Counted from the stretch's first letter, positions 23,640-36,380 are shown. The stretch is 64,000 nt of DNA from Anaeramoeba flamelloides (GCA_027625915.1 JANTQA010000047.1:19158001-19222000); one strand, 5' to 3'. Notes: generated from the sequence alone by a model not told the origin. Program-made: numbers and translations.

Positions 23640-24945
23640 ATGCTTAGATGGAAACACGAATTATTATCATTTTATCAATAGATTCCTGATAAGATCAAAA
23701 AAAAATGACTAATCCAACCATATTCGTCAAAAATATAAAATTGAAAAAATCCATACAACATGATAAAATAACAAAATTGCGATAAAAAATTAAAATAAAA
23801 AAACAAAAATTATTTTTTTAAACGCTCCACAAAAAAATCTCTAGATTTTTATCACACTTCCACCATTTAAAAATATTTGAAAGAGTTTCAAATGGTTTTG
23901 AAGTGTCTTGAAAGTTTAAACGGCCATAAATACATTAATCTTTATTCAAGATATTGGATTTTTTGTATTGTAAGAAAATGATTTGTTTTCATTTTTTTTT
24001 TCTTGTAAATTAAAATTTACTCTGAATATTACAATCAAACAAATAATAAACCCTTCAGAAAATTAAATTGAAAAATATAATATGTGTGAATTTTTTTAAA
24101 ATGGAGGTATTACCTGCACAAGTTAAATAAACAAAAAGTAGAAAGAGTAATTAATATTCTTATTGGTGATCTATTAAAAAAAACCTTTTAAACTTGAGTT
24201 ATATTTTGTGTGCAAGTTAAGTTCAAAAAAAGAAGATAGCAAGCAAAAAATTTTTAAAAGAATAATTAATTTTTATTATTAGTAATAGTGTGACCAGGTT
24301 ATTTTGAAAGCTTTTAAGAAATATATCCATCACTTAAAACTTTTCTAGAATAAAGAAAATGTTTTTACCCAAGAACTGCCTTCTTTTTAGAATACTCGGA
24401 TGACAAGCGGTCTTAGAAGCTCTTTTATTAATAGTTATTTATAATACGACGATTGACTTATAAAATATTTATTTATCTTTAGTTCTTATTGTTATTGATC
24501 TAAATGATTGATTATCTTGACAACCAAATCAAAATAAAATACAATACAAACTCTTGATCTTATCCTTGATTGGATCAGTTATCTTTTTTGTTATTTTTTC
24601 AAAGAATAAATTTTAATCACCTAATTTGTTTATTAATCAAAAAACAATTCTTTGTAAAAATATTGTTGAAATATCCCAAAAAACTATCAACTATTATATT
24701 GCGATTTAATTTAAATCACCATATTTTGACATTTATCACAATTTTTGGACAATTATTCGATTTGATAAAGATAATTTCGCGTTTTATGAAATTATCGATA
24801 TATATTGAATATCGCGAATTTCTGATATTATTGCGATATTATTGATTATCACGATTTTCTACAATATTATGATAAGTTAAATAGAAAATATTTGCGATTT
24901 TTGAAACTTTTCGTGACATAACATAGTTATCGTCAAATACTCTAA
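23640..24945 (+). mobile_element. 1.3-kb dispersed element, family B, copy 2
   Basis: Same order of landmarks as copy 3 (48785-50090): AAAATGGAGGTATTACCTGC, CTTATTGGTGATCTATTAA, CTTTTCTAGAATAAAGAAAA, then ACCAAATCAAAATAAAATAC and a right edge rich in ATATTGCGATATTATTGAT-type words. The right end reads GACATAACATAGTTATCGTC, a partial inverted copy of the left end of the family. It has no conserved protein. Confidence 0.7.
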
Positions 24946-25362
24946 TTTTTGGCTTTTTGAATATTTTTGTCAAATTTTTTCATGGTGGATATTTTGGATT
25001 GTGAACGACATTTCCTCATTTTGTTACCTTTTCGAAACTTTTCTGTTTTTTGGAAAAATAAATGATAAAATTATAAATTTAGATACATTTGTTTAGCAAA
25101 TATCGTTCATTTTAGATGAAAATTAAAAATACGTAATAATATAGAAAGAAAATATTTCTCCGTTCATAAAATTTTGTACTATAGAAGTTTATGGTAAAAA
25201 AAAAAATTGTTTTCAAAAATGAAGATTATCAACTAACATCAAAAATCTACAAATGTGGATATTTTGTAAGATTAAACAACAAAAAAAAATATAAAAACTT
25301 TGGAATTTGGGTAAAGATATTATTAAAAAAAAGATGATATATTGTTATTTAACAATCACAAT

Positions 25363-28300
25363 TTAACAGCAACCACCATTATTATTTTTTCTTCTTTTTT
25401 TATCGATTTTTATTTCATCATCTGATTCTGAATATTCGATCTCATTTGTGGGTATATCTGCCATTTCAATTGGAATTGATTTGGTTAATTCCAAAAAGGC
25501 ATCGTTTACTCCAATACCACTTTTTGCAGAGCATTCATAATATAACAATTTTTCGTCTTGTGCATATTTCATTGCTTCTTCCCTTTTAACAACTCGTTTC
25601 AGATCAATTTTATTCCCAATTAACATTATTTTTGCATCCGGTGAGCCTTCCGATCGTAGTTCGTTTACCCAATCTTGGGCTCTTTCAAATGAGTCATAGC
25701 TTGTAATATCATAAACGATAAATGCACCCTTGGCACCTCGATAGTACCTATAAATTAAAAATTTTAACAAGATTTGTAAAGTATAAATACAAAATTTGTT
25801 CAAGATTACATTAAAAAGTTAATATACATTAGGAGATTTTTGGAAAAAAAATAATTTTTTCTAAAAATTAAATTTTTTTTTTGAGATTATTATAATGATT
25901 TTAAAAAAATTAGTTTATGAACACCCCTTTTTACAAAATCAATTGTTTAGATATTCTTTCAAAATATTTCATATATTAATATTTATACTTAATTCATTAT
26001 GATTGCTAAAAACAAATAAAGAATACAAAATATTTTTTTTTTAAAAATTAATTTCAAATAGTTTATAAAACTTGTAATTGTGGAGTTATTTTTTTATAAT
26101 TCTTCTTGATTTTTTTAAAAATCTAAAAAAAATTCTATCTCTTCTAATTTGGAAATTTAGTAATAGGTCCGTTGAAATAATGTTTTATTAAAGTAAGGAA
26201 AATTGATTTTTTTGATCATTCCATTGTTCAAAATTATAGAAAAAAATCACAACTATTCACCAAACCAAAACTACTTGATATAAAAACTTCAAAGAACAAA
26301 AAAAGGGTGATTTTTTTTATAATGGAATTAATTTAATTATTGAATAAATGAGTAAAATAATTTTAATTAAATTTATTTTTTGAGAGTTTTTAATTCTTTG
26401 ATAATTTGAGTCAATATATCAATATTTGATGAAAAAAAAAAATTTGATTCCAAAATCAATTTTCTTATTTCCAACTTGTTAAATTTTAGTATATTAAATT
26501 TTTCCTTAATTGAAATGATTTTTCATTTTTTAGATTTTGGTTTTTTTATCCTTTTCTTTTATATAATTTTAAAGAAAATAATGGTAATTCAATCCATAAA
26601 TTATTCATCAAAAAACAAGCTAAAACCATTTTACAAAAAAAAAAAAAACCGTATATTCGCAAGTACTTTTTTATTAAACAAATTATTTACATTTTGTTAG
26701 AATTTTTCCCTTTTAAATTACAACAAAAAAATCTTCAACTTCATCGATTGTTTTTGATCAGTTGAAAATTCAACTTTAAATCGATAAAATTGAAAAATTT
26801 AAATGACTTTTTCGATTTGTCACCAGATTGTAAAAAAACAATTCGAAAGATCACAAAAGATTATTTTTTTAATTGCTTGTTAAGGGGGTAAGTACATTTT
26901 ACCGATTTAAAGTGTCACAGTCTATACGAAACTGAATCATTCAAATTATTTCTTTAACCAAATACATTATTATTTTAATAAATATCAGAGTTGAATATAT
27001 CCAGTAGAATATATTTACATACCAAACTAAAAAAATGGCAAAACAAAAAAAATGAAAAGATTGAGCTTGAAATAATAAACAAAAACCATTTATTTATTGA
27101 TCTTATCTATAACATTTTACACAATTATTTCTTCTTTATTTGGTTTTATTTTTAATTATGAATGGAAAAACTTTTTATTGAAAAATGTTTGATTAACAAA
27201 TAAGTTCTGATTTCTAAAGAATTTCCAAAATGGATTTAAAAATCCTATTTTCATCTAATTCTAGTTTTGGTTCGGAAAATAGGATATTTTTTAAATTTCT
27301 TCCCCAGAAATAAAGACTTATTGGATATGTTCGTTTGATTTGATGATTATTTATTTTGGATTATATCGAGAACGAAAAATAATTCAGAGAAAGGGTTTCA
27401 ATTTTTTCTCAGTTTTTCTTTTTCTTTGTGTTGAATCCTTTGTAACTGTTTTTTTGATTCCGAGGATTCAATCACTTGAATTTAATCTTTGAAACAGTAT
27501 TCTTTGTTTTGACTTTGTTTGATAAAAATATTTGAAAAAAGAATCTTGAAAGAAAATATTTTGTAAAATAATAATAAATAGTAATGCGGCGAGAAATTAA
27601 AGATAATAAATTATTTGGGTTTATACAAATTAAGAAGAAAAATAAAACAAATCTTCTAAAAATAGACTTTGATTCAATTTTTTAATTTTTCATTATTGAT
27701 TTCAACAAATTTATTTGGAATGGTGATCTTTCTGTTCGGTCTTCTAAAAGATAAGATTTGTTTCAAACACACACTTACTTGGGTCTTTTTTTTTTTTTGG
27801 TTTATTGTTTTGATTAATTTCAAGCATTTCTATAAACGCATTTCTAGATCCAAAACTTAATATAATAAAACCAAAAAAAAACCAAAAATGTTCCAAAAAT
27901 CGAAAAATGAAAGATTCAACTCTGATTTACTTTGGGTTCGTTTTCTTTTCACAAATAGAGCAGTGAATTGGTATTTGGGTTTCAAAGTTTCAATATCCCA
28001 TGCCACTCAAAAAATCTTTTTTCAGTAATGTTTACACAATTAAAATTTTTCAAAATGGTAAAATGTACCTACTCCCTTAAAAAAAAAATCCTTTCAATTT
28101 AAAATATTTTTTAAGTTGCAAAAATGAAAAAATAAACAAGTTGCTTAAATCCGATTATTTGAGTTCTGAAAAGGTCAAATTTATTTTTAAACATAATTTT
28201 ATCATTTCAATAAATTAATTTTTTTTTTTTTTTTACTTATTGAAGAAAATCTTGTAATGTATAAGCTATTTCAAAAAAAGTGAGGAAAATTTATTTTTTA

Positions 28301-31300
28301 ATAAGGTTATTAAAGCTCAATACCCAAAAAAGTATTTAAACATACAAAATTATTATTTATCATTTATTGATTCTGTATACCAATCAAATTTGTTTATATG
28401 AAAGAAATTACATAAATAAAAGTTCGGAAAGTTTCTGATCACAATTTTATATGATATTGTTTAGGTGTGGAAATAGATTTTTATTTTGTTTCTTCTTGCT
28501 CCTTAAAAAAAATTTCCAAAGATTTTTCATCTTGATAAAAATTTCACTGAGAATGGAAAGCAATAAAAACTTTATATTGTTTTTTTTTTTTTTTATTTTT
28601 TTTATTTTTGAAGAGAGAAAATTGCTTTTCTCCTGTGTGCCCTAATTTCTAAACTTTTTTTTAGAAATTTTGTTAAAGAATCACAAATTTTATTATCACT
28701 TACTAATGATAATATATATGATGAATTTTTTTTATTAATAATATCTCCGATATTATTAATTTTTTTATTTTTTTCAAAAAATTCAGATATCCAGATTTTT
28801 CGATTTATTTTATAGGCCGGACAGTCCCATAAAAAAATGATCGAAATCTTCAATGATATCAATATTTAACTTTTCTTTACATAAATCACAATTTTTATTT
28901 TTATTTTTACTTGTTACATAAGAGTACCTATTTAAACAATTAGTAAAATTTCGAAATTTTAGAATTGTTTTTTGAAGCTTTCCAGTTTAAATATTTTTGT
29001 TGTTTGAAATTGCAATTTTGTTGTTTTATAATTTTTAGATATTGTTGAACTTTCCAACTAGGTGAATTTTCCAATTCGGTTAATCGAAAAACTTTTAATT
29101 CTAAATCTAATAATTTTAATCCCTTAGTGTGCCAATTAATATTTTCATTTTCCAATTTTCGAAAATTTAGTATTGTTTTTAATTTTTTTAAATTTAAGAA
29201 ATCTAATTTTTCTATCAATTTATATTTTCTTCGGTATATTTTTAATCTAGCGAGATCAATTTTTGCTTCAGTAGCGAGATCAATTTTTGCTTCAGTAGCG
29301 AGATCAATTTTTGCTTCAGTAGCGAGATCAATTTTTGCTTCAGAAAAACTTTATATTGTTTAAAAAAAATTTATCTCTATCATATTACTTTTTTTTTATT
29401 GAAATTGGCTGTAACTTGTTTTCGACAAAAAAAGTGTTTAATTTTTTTTTCATTTTTTAGAAATATTTTGATTAACATATTTTCAAATACAAATCATAAA
29501 CACTTGTTCAGTTAGTATTTATATTCATCTTGGCTTGGTATTACCAATTTATGAATAGAAATTATTAAAAAGAAAATATTATTTAATATATATAAATACC
29601 CTTCTCTATTAGAAATACCTTCAATATATAATATTCCATATTGAAAGGTATCAAAAAATGGTAGAGAACAGAAGAAATAAAAGAAATTTAAAATAGTTTT
29701 AATATTCTTTTGATATCATATAATCATCTTTAGGTGATTAGTAGTTTAAAACATGAAGTTTTGTCAAAGGATTATAATTTGAGTGACTTTTTTTTAAAAT
29801 AATTTATTTTTTGTAATTTAAAAATTCTATCTGATCTTCTTAAATTAAGTACTATTCATATTTTATGCCTTGTGATGATTGAAATTTTTTTAATTTTGAT
29901 TATTTTTGATATTTATTGATAAAATTGAAAAAAAGAAATTTGTTATTTTAAAGATCTTGTTCGTTTTTTTGTGTAGATCAATAATTTTTTTGAATTTTAA
30001 ATCAGTTTAATATGTTATTTAAATTATAATATTACATTGGTGTTAGAGAATGGTATCTTTCTTGCCCAGCTGTATCCTAAAATATTTACATTTATGTATA
30101 ATAAAGAAAATAAATAATATGGAAAATAAAATTATTAAAAATATTAAATTTTTTTTTTTTTTTTTATTTTGAAGGAAGGAAATTAATTTCCTCTACAACC
30201 GTTAGGTTTTCCAGAATTTAAAAGAATGAAGTTAAATCTTTGATTTTTGGTTTATTCCAAAAAGTAAAAAAAAAAAAAAACAGCCGTTAGGTTTTCCAGA
30301 ATTTAAAAGAATGGAGTAAAATCATAGATTTTTTTTCATTCTTTTGGATTAAAAAAAAACCTAGGCACTCTACAACACGACTGTTTGTTTATATTGTTAT
30401 TATACCTAATAATTTTTAAATATTTCTGACCTTTCCACCCAGTACTATTTATTATTAAGTTTTCTCTAAATTGATGAAGATTCGCATTTAGTAATTTTAA
30501 ATTTTCTGCTTTCCAATTAATATTTTCGTTGTCTTTTTTTGAAAATTTTAAATTTTTTGGTATGTGTTTTAAGTCAAGATTTTTTAATTTCTTTTTGAGT
30601 TTAAATCTTGTTTTATATATCGAAATTCTTACTTGGTTTATTTTGACTTCAGATTTTTTAAATTATTATTGGAGAATGTGGATTAATTTTTATAAATTTT
30701 GTGACTTTTTTATTTATCCAAACATCTATCGAGTATAAAATATTCTTGGTTAGACTGAAAATAACTAGGCCATAAAATAGTTGGCTAATACATTTTGATT
30801 AAAACATTTGTAATTTTACTCCATTGGCTAATTGTTGTTGGTTAAAAATCATTTTGATTTTTTTAAAATTGGCTTTTACTTTTTAGAAGTTTTTTTTAAA
30901 ATGTTTCATTTTTTCTCGCCAAATTCCTTAATACTTTATTTTGGATAGTTGATTTGATTTTAGAGTTTTATTAATATTTGTATATTCATTCCAAATTCTT
31001 GAATAATGTTGTAAATTATTATTAACTTTTTGTCAATTTCTGGAATTGGTCCTTCCATTATTAACATTAAGTCATCTGCAAACATTTGAACATGATGAAC
31101 TAAATCTTTTATTTTTTCAATTAAAAAGTGGATGATAAATCCAAACATTAATGGAAAAAGAGGATCCCCTTGATAAACTCCTAAAATTTTAAATCTTTTA
31201 TTTCTCACTTTTTTTTTGAAAACTCTAAAATGATTTTTTTATAAATTTAAAATTTACAAGATTTTGAATTTCATCCGAAAGAATTACAATTACATGGCTA

Positions 31301-34300
31301 AGATTGAATCAAAGGTTGAACTTCAATTGTTGTTGTGCCTCAAATTTGAATAGTACTTCATCGTACTGTTGAATTCACATTACAGTTCTTTCAATAACCC
31401 GTGTTGACTTCTTTCTTTATGTTTTTCAAAATTATTTGTGTTGTTTTTGTAAATAACTGTTGTTTTTTTTTTTAGTGTTTTTTTTTTTTTTAGTGTTTTT
31501 TTTTTTTTTACTTAACTGTTGTTTTTTGGTTTTTATTTTTTGTTTAATCAAAAATACAGTTCAGTAAAACCTTGCGTTTTCCAAAACAAACGTATTGACA
31601 TCAAATAGTCAGCATGTCAACTCATTTTTCTCCGATCTTCCCAAAAGAGATCGAACCCTCAGAAAAGAGATCTAATTCAACCAAATTTAAACAAACTTGT
31701 CAGAAAAACTCTAACCCAAATCTTTCAGTTTGATCGGACAAAAATAACAACAAAAAAGAGACGAAGCTTTTCTGAAAAACTGTTTGGTATCTCCACATGA
31801 GTAAAAATGATAATCTTATTTTTCAAAGTTTTTTGAAAAATGTAATGAAAAAAAAATTTCATTACATTTTCCTTTTTTCCTAAAGTCAATACTCTTCAAA
31901 TCATATTCAGTAATTGAATGACTTTATTTATTGATTAGGTTCTTTTTTTTGAATATATTGGGCGAGATAAGAATCCTCAGAGAAGCAATATTTCATATTG
32001 AATCAAAAGTTAATTAGCCGATATTATTTCTAATTAAAATTCGACAAGAAAATGCCCAATGACCAAATTATTTAAAAATCAATTCTAATTTCAACAATTT
32101 TAATAATGAGAGCAGATTCAATCTCTCGAAAAAGATCAATTTTCATTGATTATATCAAGATTGTTCAATTTTTCATTCAATTGGAAGTAACCATTGTGAA
32201 AAAAAATGTGGGTCATTAAAAAAAATTGGGTCAATCAAAAATTTGTTTTCGTTTTTTAAATAATAAATATTAGCAAAATGATTTTTGATCAAAGTAAAAT
32301 TTTATGAACAAATCTTACATTTAAGAAAAATCAAAGTCACCATCAATATTAATTTTCAGAAGTAAAATTAAATTGTTGCATTTTAACCTTTTGGAATTAC
32401 TGTGGAACTCTAAAAAACAAAAATTTACTTTTAATTGTCAACTTTACTTAAAATAAGAGAAATATTTAATAGGAAATATTAAAATCACTTAATTCAATAA
32501 GATATTTATCATTGTTAATAAACGCAAATTTATCATGGTTAATCTTAAATATCCTTTTAAACCAAATTGAATAATAAAATCTTCCAAAAAAGCTGTTTTT
32601 TTCAAAAGAGATTGTTTTCAACTAATGTTTACAATCAAAACTTCAAAATAACAAAATATCAAGATTTCAGAAACCATTTAAATTCTTTAAATCCCAATAG
32701 ATAAACCTTAATTTAAAACAATTATTAATTTTTGGTCTTCCCAAACAATGATTAACTTGATCTTGGAATGTAATCTAATAAAAAAAAAATCAACATTTTT
32801 AGTAAAGTTTACAATTAAAAATAAATTTTTGTTTTTTTTGAGTTCCACAGTAATTCCAAAAGGTTAAAATGCAACAATTTATTTTTACTTTTGAAAATTA
32901 TTATTGATGGTGACTTTGGTTTTTCTTAAATGTAAGATTTGTTCATAAAATTTTACTTTGATCAAAAATCATTTTGCTAATATTTATTATTTAAAAAACG
33001 AAAACAAATTTTTGACTTAACCAATTTTTTTTAATGAACCAAATTTTTTTCACAATGGTAATCGTATTTTTGAAAATTTTCAAAAAAATTTCTTATGAAT
33101 TCGAGAATGACAGTACTATTACCAAGACATAATTCCTTTTTAAAAATAATATACTCTTGAAAACTTTTCATTTCTTCAACATTTAAAAACACAAAACAGT
33201 TTTAAAATTTTCTGAACAACAGCCAAAAACACAAAATTTGGAAAACAACAGTTAAAGTTTGAAAAAAAATATAAAAGTCAACACGGGTTATTGAAAGAAC
33301 TGTACAAACAATTCGTTTTTATCTAAAAATCACAAAAAGAAAGAACTGTTATCAAAATAATATGCTCAAAAGAAAATTGAATTCGTGCTTTAAAATAAAA
33401 AGTGTGTTTTTTTTTTTTCAAGAAGACCTACAAATTAACCGAACAAAGAAACTGAAAATAAACCCTAAGTAAATATGGTATTGGTTTCTTAAAGTTCTAT
33501 TATTTAAAAAGAAATTCTTCAAAAATAAGCATCAAATTATTAAATTTATCTCAAAAAAAGAGTAAATTTTTGAGAATTATCATTTTCTCAGAAAAAAACA
33601 AAAAAATTTATAAAAATTGAGAAAATTATGAAAAATTTTCAACAAATTGCTTCCCTCATTTAAAATATACTGAAAAAATCAAGGAATATACCTTCAAAAA
33701 TAATTTGACCTTAGGTATACTATTAGCCAGGGATTGGATGTTACATTGAAACAAGAAGAAAAAAAAGCACGAGTTTTTTTTATGAAACATGGATTATGGT
33801 CTTTTGGTATTCGTGCTTTATTTTGATCACTGTAATCGTAATAAGAAACTTTCAACTTATTTGTGTTTATTTTTGTTTCTGGTTGATATATTTTTAACCA
33901 AAATTATTAATTGTTCAGAATGAAAAGATTTTTTTTTACAAAAAGTCGATGTTGTTATTTTTCACTTTGATTAACAATTCTTGAGATATTGATCAAATTT
34001 AATTCATCACTGTGGAAATTTGTGTCAATTTTTTGGCTTTATTATTTATTATACAATTTAATTATGTTGGATCATTTTGTCGGCCGTACAAATAAATATA
34101 TATTTTGTGAAAATAAACAAGAAATTGCTTTTGGTTGCAAAATAAAGTTATCAAAAGTTATCTTTGTCTTTTAAAAAAAAGAATTCTTGAGGCTGTTTAT
34201 CGTAAACTTTTCATTTTAAGAAAAAGGTTTAAAAAACCTGTTTTGTCTTCAAAGATCTTTTCAAATATTTTTGGAAAGAAAAAAGAAAATTTTGTTCGAT

Positions 34301-34999
34301 TATTTTTCTGCGAACAGTTTTTGGTTAGGTTAGTGTTTGTTTTTGTATTGTCATTTTGAAAAATATTAAATTGAAAAGACTTTGGTTTTTTTTCGGTGCA
34401 AGTCGTTGAACAAGCATTCAATAATAAAACATTCTAAATTTTTTTGTGAAATTTGGAGGGAAAAGATTTTGTTTGAGTAGACCGTTCATGTTTGCTTTTT
34501 ACAATTTGTGTATTAAACGAGAGAAATTTTTTTTTTTGTTACCAACAAAAGGAAAAAAAGTAAATAAAGAAGAAGATTTTTGAAAATTTTGTTATTCTCA
34601 GCAACTTTGATTTTCCAAAATAAATACCAAGAAATCTGGAGATCTACAAAGATTTCAACAACCAAAAAATACCAATTGTAGAACCAATAAAAAAAAAAAT
34701 GTTTATATTCTCAAAGGTGTTGTTTCTTGTTTTTGAAATGTTGTTAAGAAAGTAAATTTTTGAAAAGGATCTAAAAAATCAAAGAAAAAAAAAAAAAAAA
34801 AAACACAAACCCATATTTGTAGCTTTACCAAATGAACACCAAGATCAATCTCATAATTTGTATAAGTTGCACCAATTGTACTTTCTATTTTTTCTGAGAA
34901 TGTGTTATTTACAAAACGAACAACCATCGACGATTTACCAACAGCAGATTCTCCCAACAACACAACTTTAAATTGGAAAACATTTTTTTTTTCAGACAT
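25363..34999 (-). CDS. Rab5-like small GTPase, 3 exons over 9.6 kb
   Basis: Rab GTPases switch between GDP and GTP to control vesicle traffic; Rab5 acts on early endosomes. Exons on the minus strand: 34811-34999 (63 codons), 30036-30076 (41 bases) and 25363-25747, phases 0 and 2, all with GT and AG borders. They total 615 bases, or 204 residues. The sequence reads MSEKKNVFQFKVVLLGESAV with P-loop GESAVGKSS (16-24), switch I ESTIGATYTNYE, then W|DTAGQERYHSLTPM|YYRGAKGA. This is followed by IVYDIT, GNKIDL (guanine base), ECSAKSG and a GGCC tail for double geranylgeranylation. ESTIGA and YHSLTPMYYRGA point to Rab5/21/22 rather than Rab11. Introns of 4.29 kb (25748-30035) and 4.73 kb (30077-34810) are packed with mobile elements, several on the same strand. 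Mammalian Rab5 is about 215 residues, so length is normal. Confidence 0.92.
26883..28078. mobile_element. TIR element, family Q, full-length copy
   Basis: Left end TAAGGGGGTAAGTACATTTT and right end (reverse complement) TTAAGGGAGTAGGTACATTT are inverted copies. The right 190 bases recur at 45757-45935 and 63050-63240. The whole is about 1.2 kb and lies in the first-crossed intron of the Rab gene. A frame at 27669-27860 is not convincing. Its right end carries the subterminal motif AATTGTGTAAACATTACTG shared with families T, U and R. Confidence 0.7.
28580..29343 (-). mobile_element. LINE (non-LTR retrotransposon), 5'-truncated, minus strand
   Basis: Flanked by a 15-base target duplication, AAAAACTTTATATTG, at 28565-28579 and 29344-29358. 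The insertion starts with a T-run (poly(A) on its own strand), then a stem (GAGAAAATTGCTTTTCTC). The decayed C-terminal part of a LINE polyprotein follows on the minus strand: FRNFTNCLNRYSYVT, CDLC near 28880, then IDHFF and a Cys-rich step, ending LEIRAHRR. This is the zinc-binding tail typical of LINEs with an apurinic endonuclease. It is homologous to the LINE at 56628-57724. At its 5' edge lie four 24-base repeats (29248-29343). Confidence 0.85.
29248..29343. repeat. 24-base minisatellite, four perfect units, at the LINE 5' edge
   Basis: Four exact copies of a 24-base unit beginning TAGCGAGATCAATTTTTGCT and ending TCAG. On the minus strand it reads EAKIDLAT per unit, in frame with LINE protein downstream (EAKIDLARLKIYRRKYKL). 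The related LINE at 30149-31215 has a single equivalent, SEVKINQVRISIYKTRFKL. The array ends exactly at the target duplication. Confidence 0.95.
30149..31215 (-). mobile_element. LINE remnant with reverse transcriptase motifs, minus strand
   Basis: At 30960-31208 the minus strand encodes GVYQGDPLFPLMF and MFADDLMLI, the reverse transcriptase palm motifs of LINEs (usual forms GVRQGDPLSP and YADD). Further along, near 30460-30720, is EVKINQVRISIYKTRFKL and NINWKAENLKLLNA, homologous to the LINE at 28580-29343. The zinc-knuckle tail is missing. The 3' end shows a 43-base direct duplication (30194-30237 and 30280-30322), a GAGGAAATTAATTTCC hairpin and a T-run at 30149-30168. It is decayed, with several stops. 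It lies in the second-crossed Rab intron, on the same strand as the gene. Confidence 0.8.
31381..33304. mobile_element. TIR element, family S, carrying a nested family R element
   Basis: TACAGTTCTTTCAATAACCC at 31381, continuing GTGTTGACTT, is repeated inverted at 33272-33304 with TA at both ends. CAGT just inside TA is typical of Tc1/mariner relatives. Inner parts of the arms hold further inverted blocks (AACTGTTGTTTT). The 1.9-kb span contains the 869-base family R copy. The remaining interior (31560-32190) is slightly less AT-rich but has no intact frame. Confidence 0.8.
32191..33059. mobile_element. Long-TIR element, family R, copy 1
   Basis: The inverted arms are about 280 bases each, starting CCATTGTGAAAAAAA and including TTGTTTTCGTTTTTTAAATA, GATTTTTGATCAAAGTAAAA, TTACATTTAAGAAAAATCAA and TTAACCTTTTGGAATTACTG. 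Arm identity is well over 90 percent by eye. The 300-base centre is a reversed copy of the centre of copy 2 (45973-47324). The flanks suggest a short TA or TAA duplication. No coding capacity. It is inserted in family S. Confidence 0.88.
33346..33833. mobile_element. TIR element, family D, copy 1
   Basis: Left CTGTTATCAAAATAATATGC and right (reverse complement) TACAGTGATCAAAATAAAGC. Both arms continue with a second CGTGCTTT-AAAATAAAAA block about 40 bases in. It is 488 bases and aligns end to end with copy 2 at 42432-43711 outside that copy's insert (TATGGTATTGGTTTCTTAAA, GATTGGATGTTACATTG). It serves as the empty site for the LINE insertion in copy 2. Confidence 0.8.
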
Positions 35000-35047
35000 A
35001 ATCTAAAAAATTCGAACAAAACTATTCAAATAAAAAAATAAATGTTA

Positions 35048-35517
35048 GAGCAGTGAAAAAAATAAAAGACAAGATTTTTAATTGTGAATATTAGTAAAAT
35101 TTTTGTGTAATTTCATTTATTTACAATCAAATTCCTTTTTTTAAGAATCGAACTTTTTCAATTATAACCCCCCCACTTATTAGAATGATGATTGATGAAA
35201 TCACACTTGTTCAAAACACCATTCAATCAATCAAAAAACAAGAATAAAAATTATCATTTTCCAAACTCTAGCAAACCTCTATAAAACTCGATTTTTTTTC
35301 AAAAAAAGTAGATCAACATAGGCTATCAGACAATTACTCGAGTATTCTAGAGACACCTTACTTTGATGGACTTTAGGTAGGTTTATTACTAATCTCACAA
35401 AAAAATTGGTTATTTATAATAAGGATTTCATTGAAATTAGACAAAAATTTTACTAATACTTACAATTAAAAATCTTGTCCGGGATTTTTTTCAGGTCCGG
35501 TATTTTTTTCCCTACTA
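35048..35517 (+). mobile_element. MITE-like element, family T, copy 1
   Basis: 470 bases between TA dinucleotides at 35046-35047 and 35518-35519. The right end (reversed) reads TAGTAGGGAAAAAAATACCG, then GACCTGAAAAAAATCCCGGA; the left end reads GAGCAGTGAAAAAAATAAAA. It keeps the start of the family [23 protein letters not shown] (35184 onward), but this is broken in this copy. It lies just upstream of the Rab5-like gene start. Confidence 0.8.
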
Positions 35518-35629
35518 TAATTTTACAAAAACTTTTCAAATTCAAAAAGTATTGTATTAAAAGTTATGGACTATAATAGTGGGTTGTAAATTAACCCATC
35601 ATTAAATTGGAAAAAAGTTATATTAACTT

Positions 35630-36082
35630 TTGAGAGAAAAATGTTAGACACAGAAAAATGGTTGGACAAAATTTTTAATTGGGAGCCTTAGTAAAATTGA
35701 AAATCAATTCCTATTGATAACTATGTGAATTTTATATAAATCCAGGTTTAAATGTGTCACAAGTTCATTAATCCGTGGTTTGTGTAGAAGACTCATTTGA
35801 ATGGTTGATAACTTAAGTAGATCATGCTATTTTAACGAATATCATAGTTTTAGTAAAGTTTACTATTAATTCTGAAAATGGTAATTTTTAAACTTGTTTT
35901 AGATTCTAAGATATAAGGTTTTGAAAAAAGTAGAATTACATTAATTCTTATTCTAGTACGTCGATTATTGTTCTTTTCTTTAGTTATTTCACAAACGAAC
36001 AAAATTATAAATCATTTTCAGTAATGTTCACAATTAAAATTGCTGTCCAACTATTTTTCTGTGTCCAACATTTTTCTCTCAA
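35630..36082. mobile_element. TIR element, family U
   Basis: The inverted ends are TTGAGAGAAAAATGTTAGAC on the left and its counterpart ACATTTTTCTCTCAA on the right, each followed by a second block (AGAAAAATGGTTGGACA). The layout, two GAAAAA...GGACA blocks followed by ATTTTTAATTG, is the same as in family T although the sequence differs. It is 453 bases and has no coding capacity. It lies about 110 bases from family T copy 1. Confidence 0.78.
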
Positions 36083-36134
36083 CAGTAATTCAAATTTTGG
36101 GTATAATAATATCTCAAGTGTTGAATAAAGAGGA

Positions 36135-36380
36135 GTGGGGGGCTTTTTAAATTTTAGGGTTGACGTATTTAACACTTTATTTTGGTCAAATACTATTATT
36201 GACGGAAAAATATATCAAGGATCGAAGTCCATTGATTTTATAAATTTTGATTTTTTTGGGAATTTGTTGGTTTGTGTAACAATATTTTTCCAATTCAAAT
36301 CTGAAAAAATTGATTTTAAAAGTATTCAAAGGCAAAAATACTCTTTATTCACTTATACTCCACTTCCTATAAAAATATGA
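36135..36380 (+). other. Unrecognised open frame
   Basis: An 81-codon frame (VDVFNTLFWSNTIIDGKIYQ, then GSKSIDFINFDFFGNLLV) with a preceding acceptor-like TTTTAG at 36160. It matches no family I know. The codon content is plausible but the F-rich end is not. It is probably transposon debris or chance. Confidence 0.15.

Larger units (their letters stand above)
28262..29670. mobile_element. Non-autonomous element, family K, copy 1, split by a LINE
   Basis: Left end ATAAGCTATTTCAAAAAAAG, then AATTTATTTTTTAATAAG, CTCAATACCCAAAAAAGTAT and GAAAGTTTCTGATC, all in the same order as 38250-39233. The right half (TGTAACTTGTTTTCGACAAA onward to ATTGAAAGGTATCAAAAAAT) also aligns with that copy. The LINE at 28580-29343 interrupts the two halves. 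The extreme right end is degraded. Confidence 0.65.

Noticed and set aside
33989-34421. Overlapping plus- and minus-strand frames upstream of Rab exon 1 (in intron 2)
   Set aside because: No motif, no repeat partner, and no in-frame place in the Rab protein, which is complete without them.
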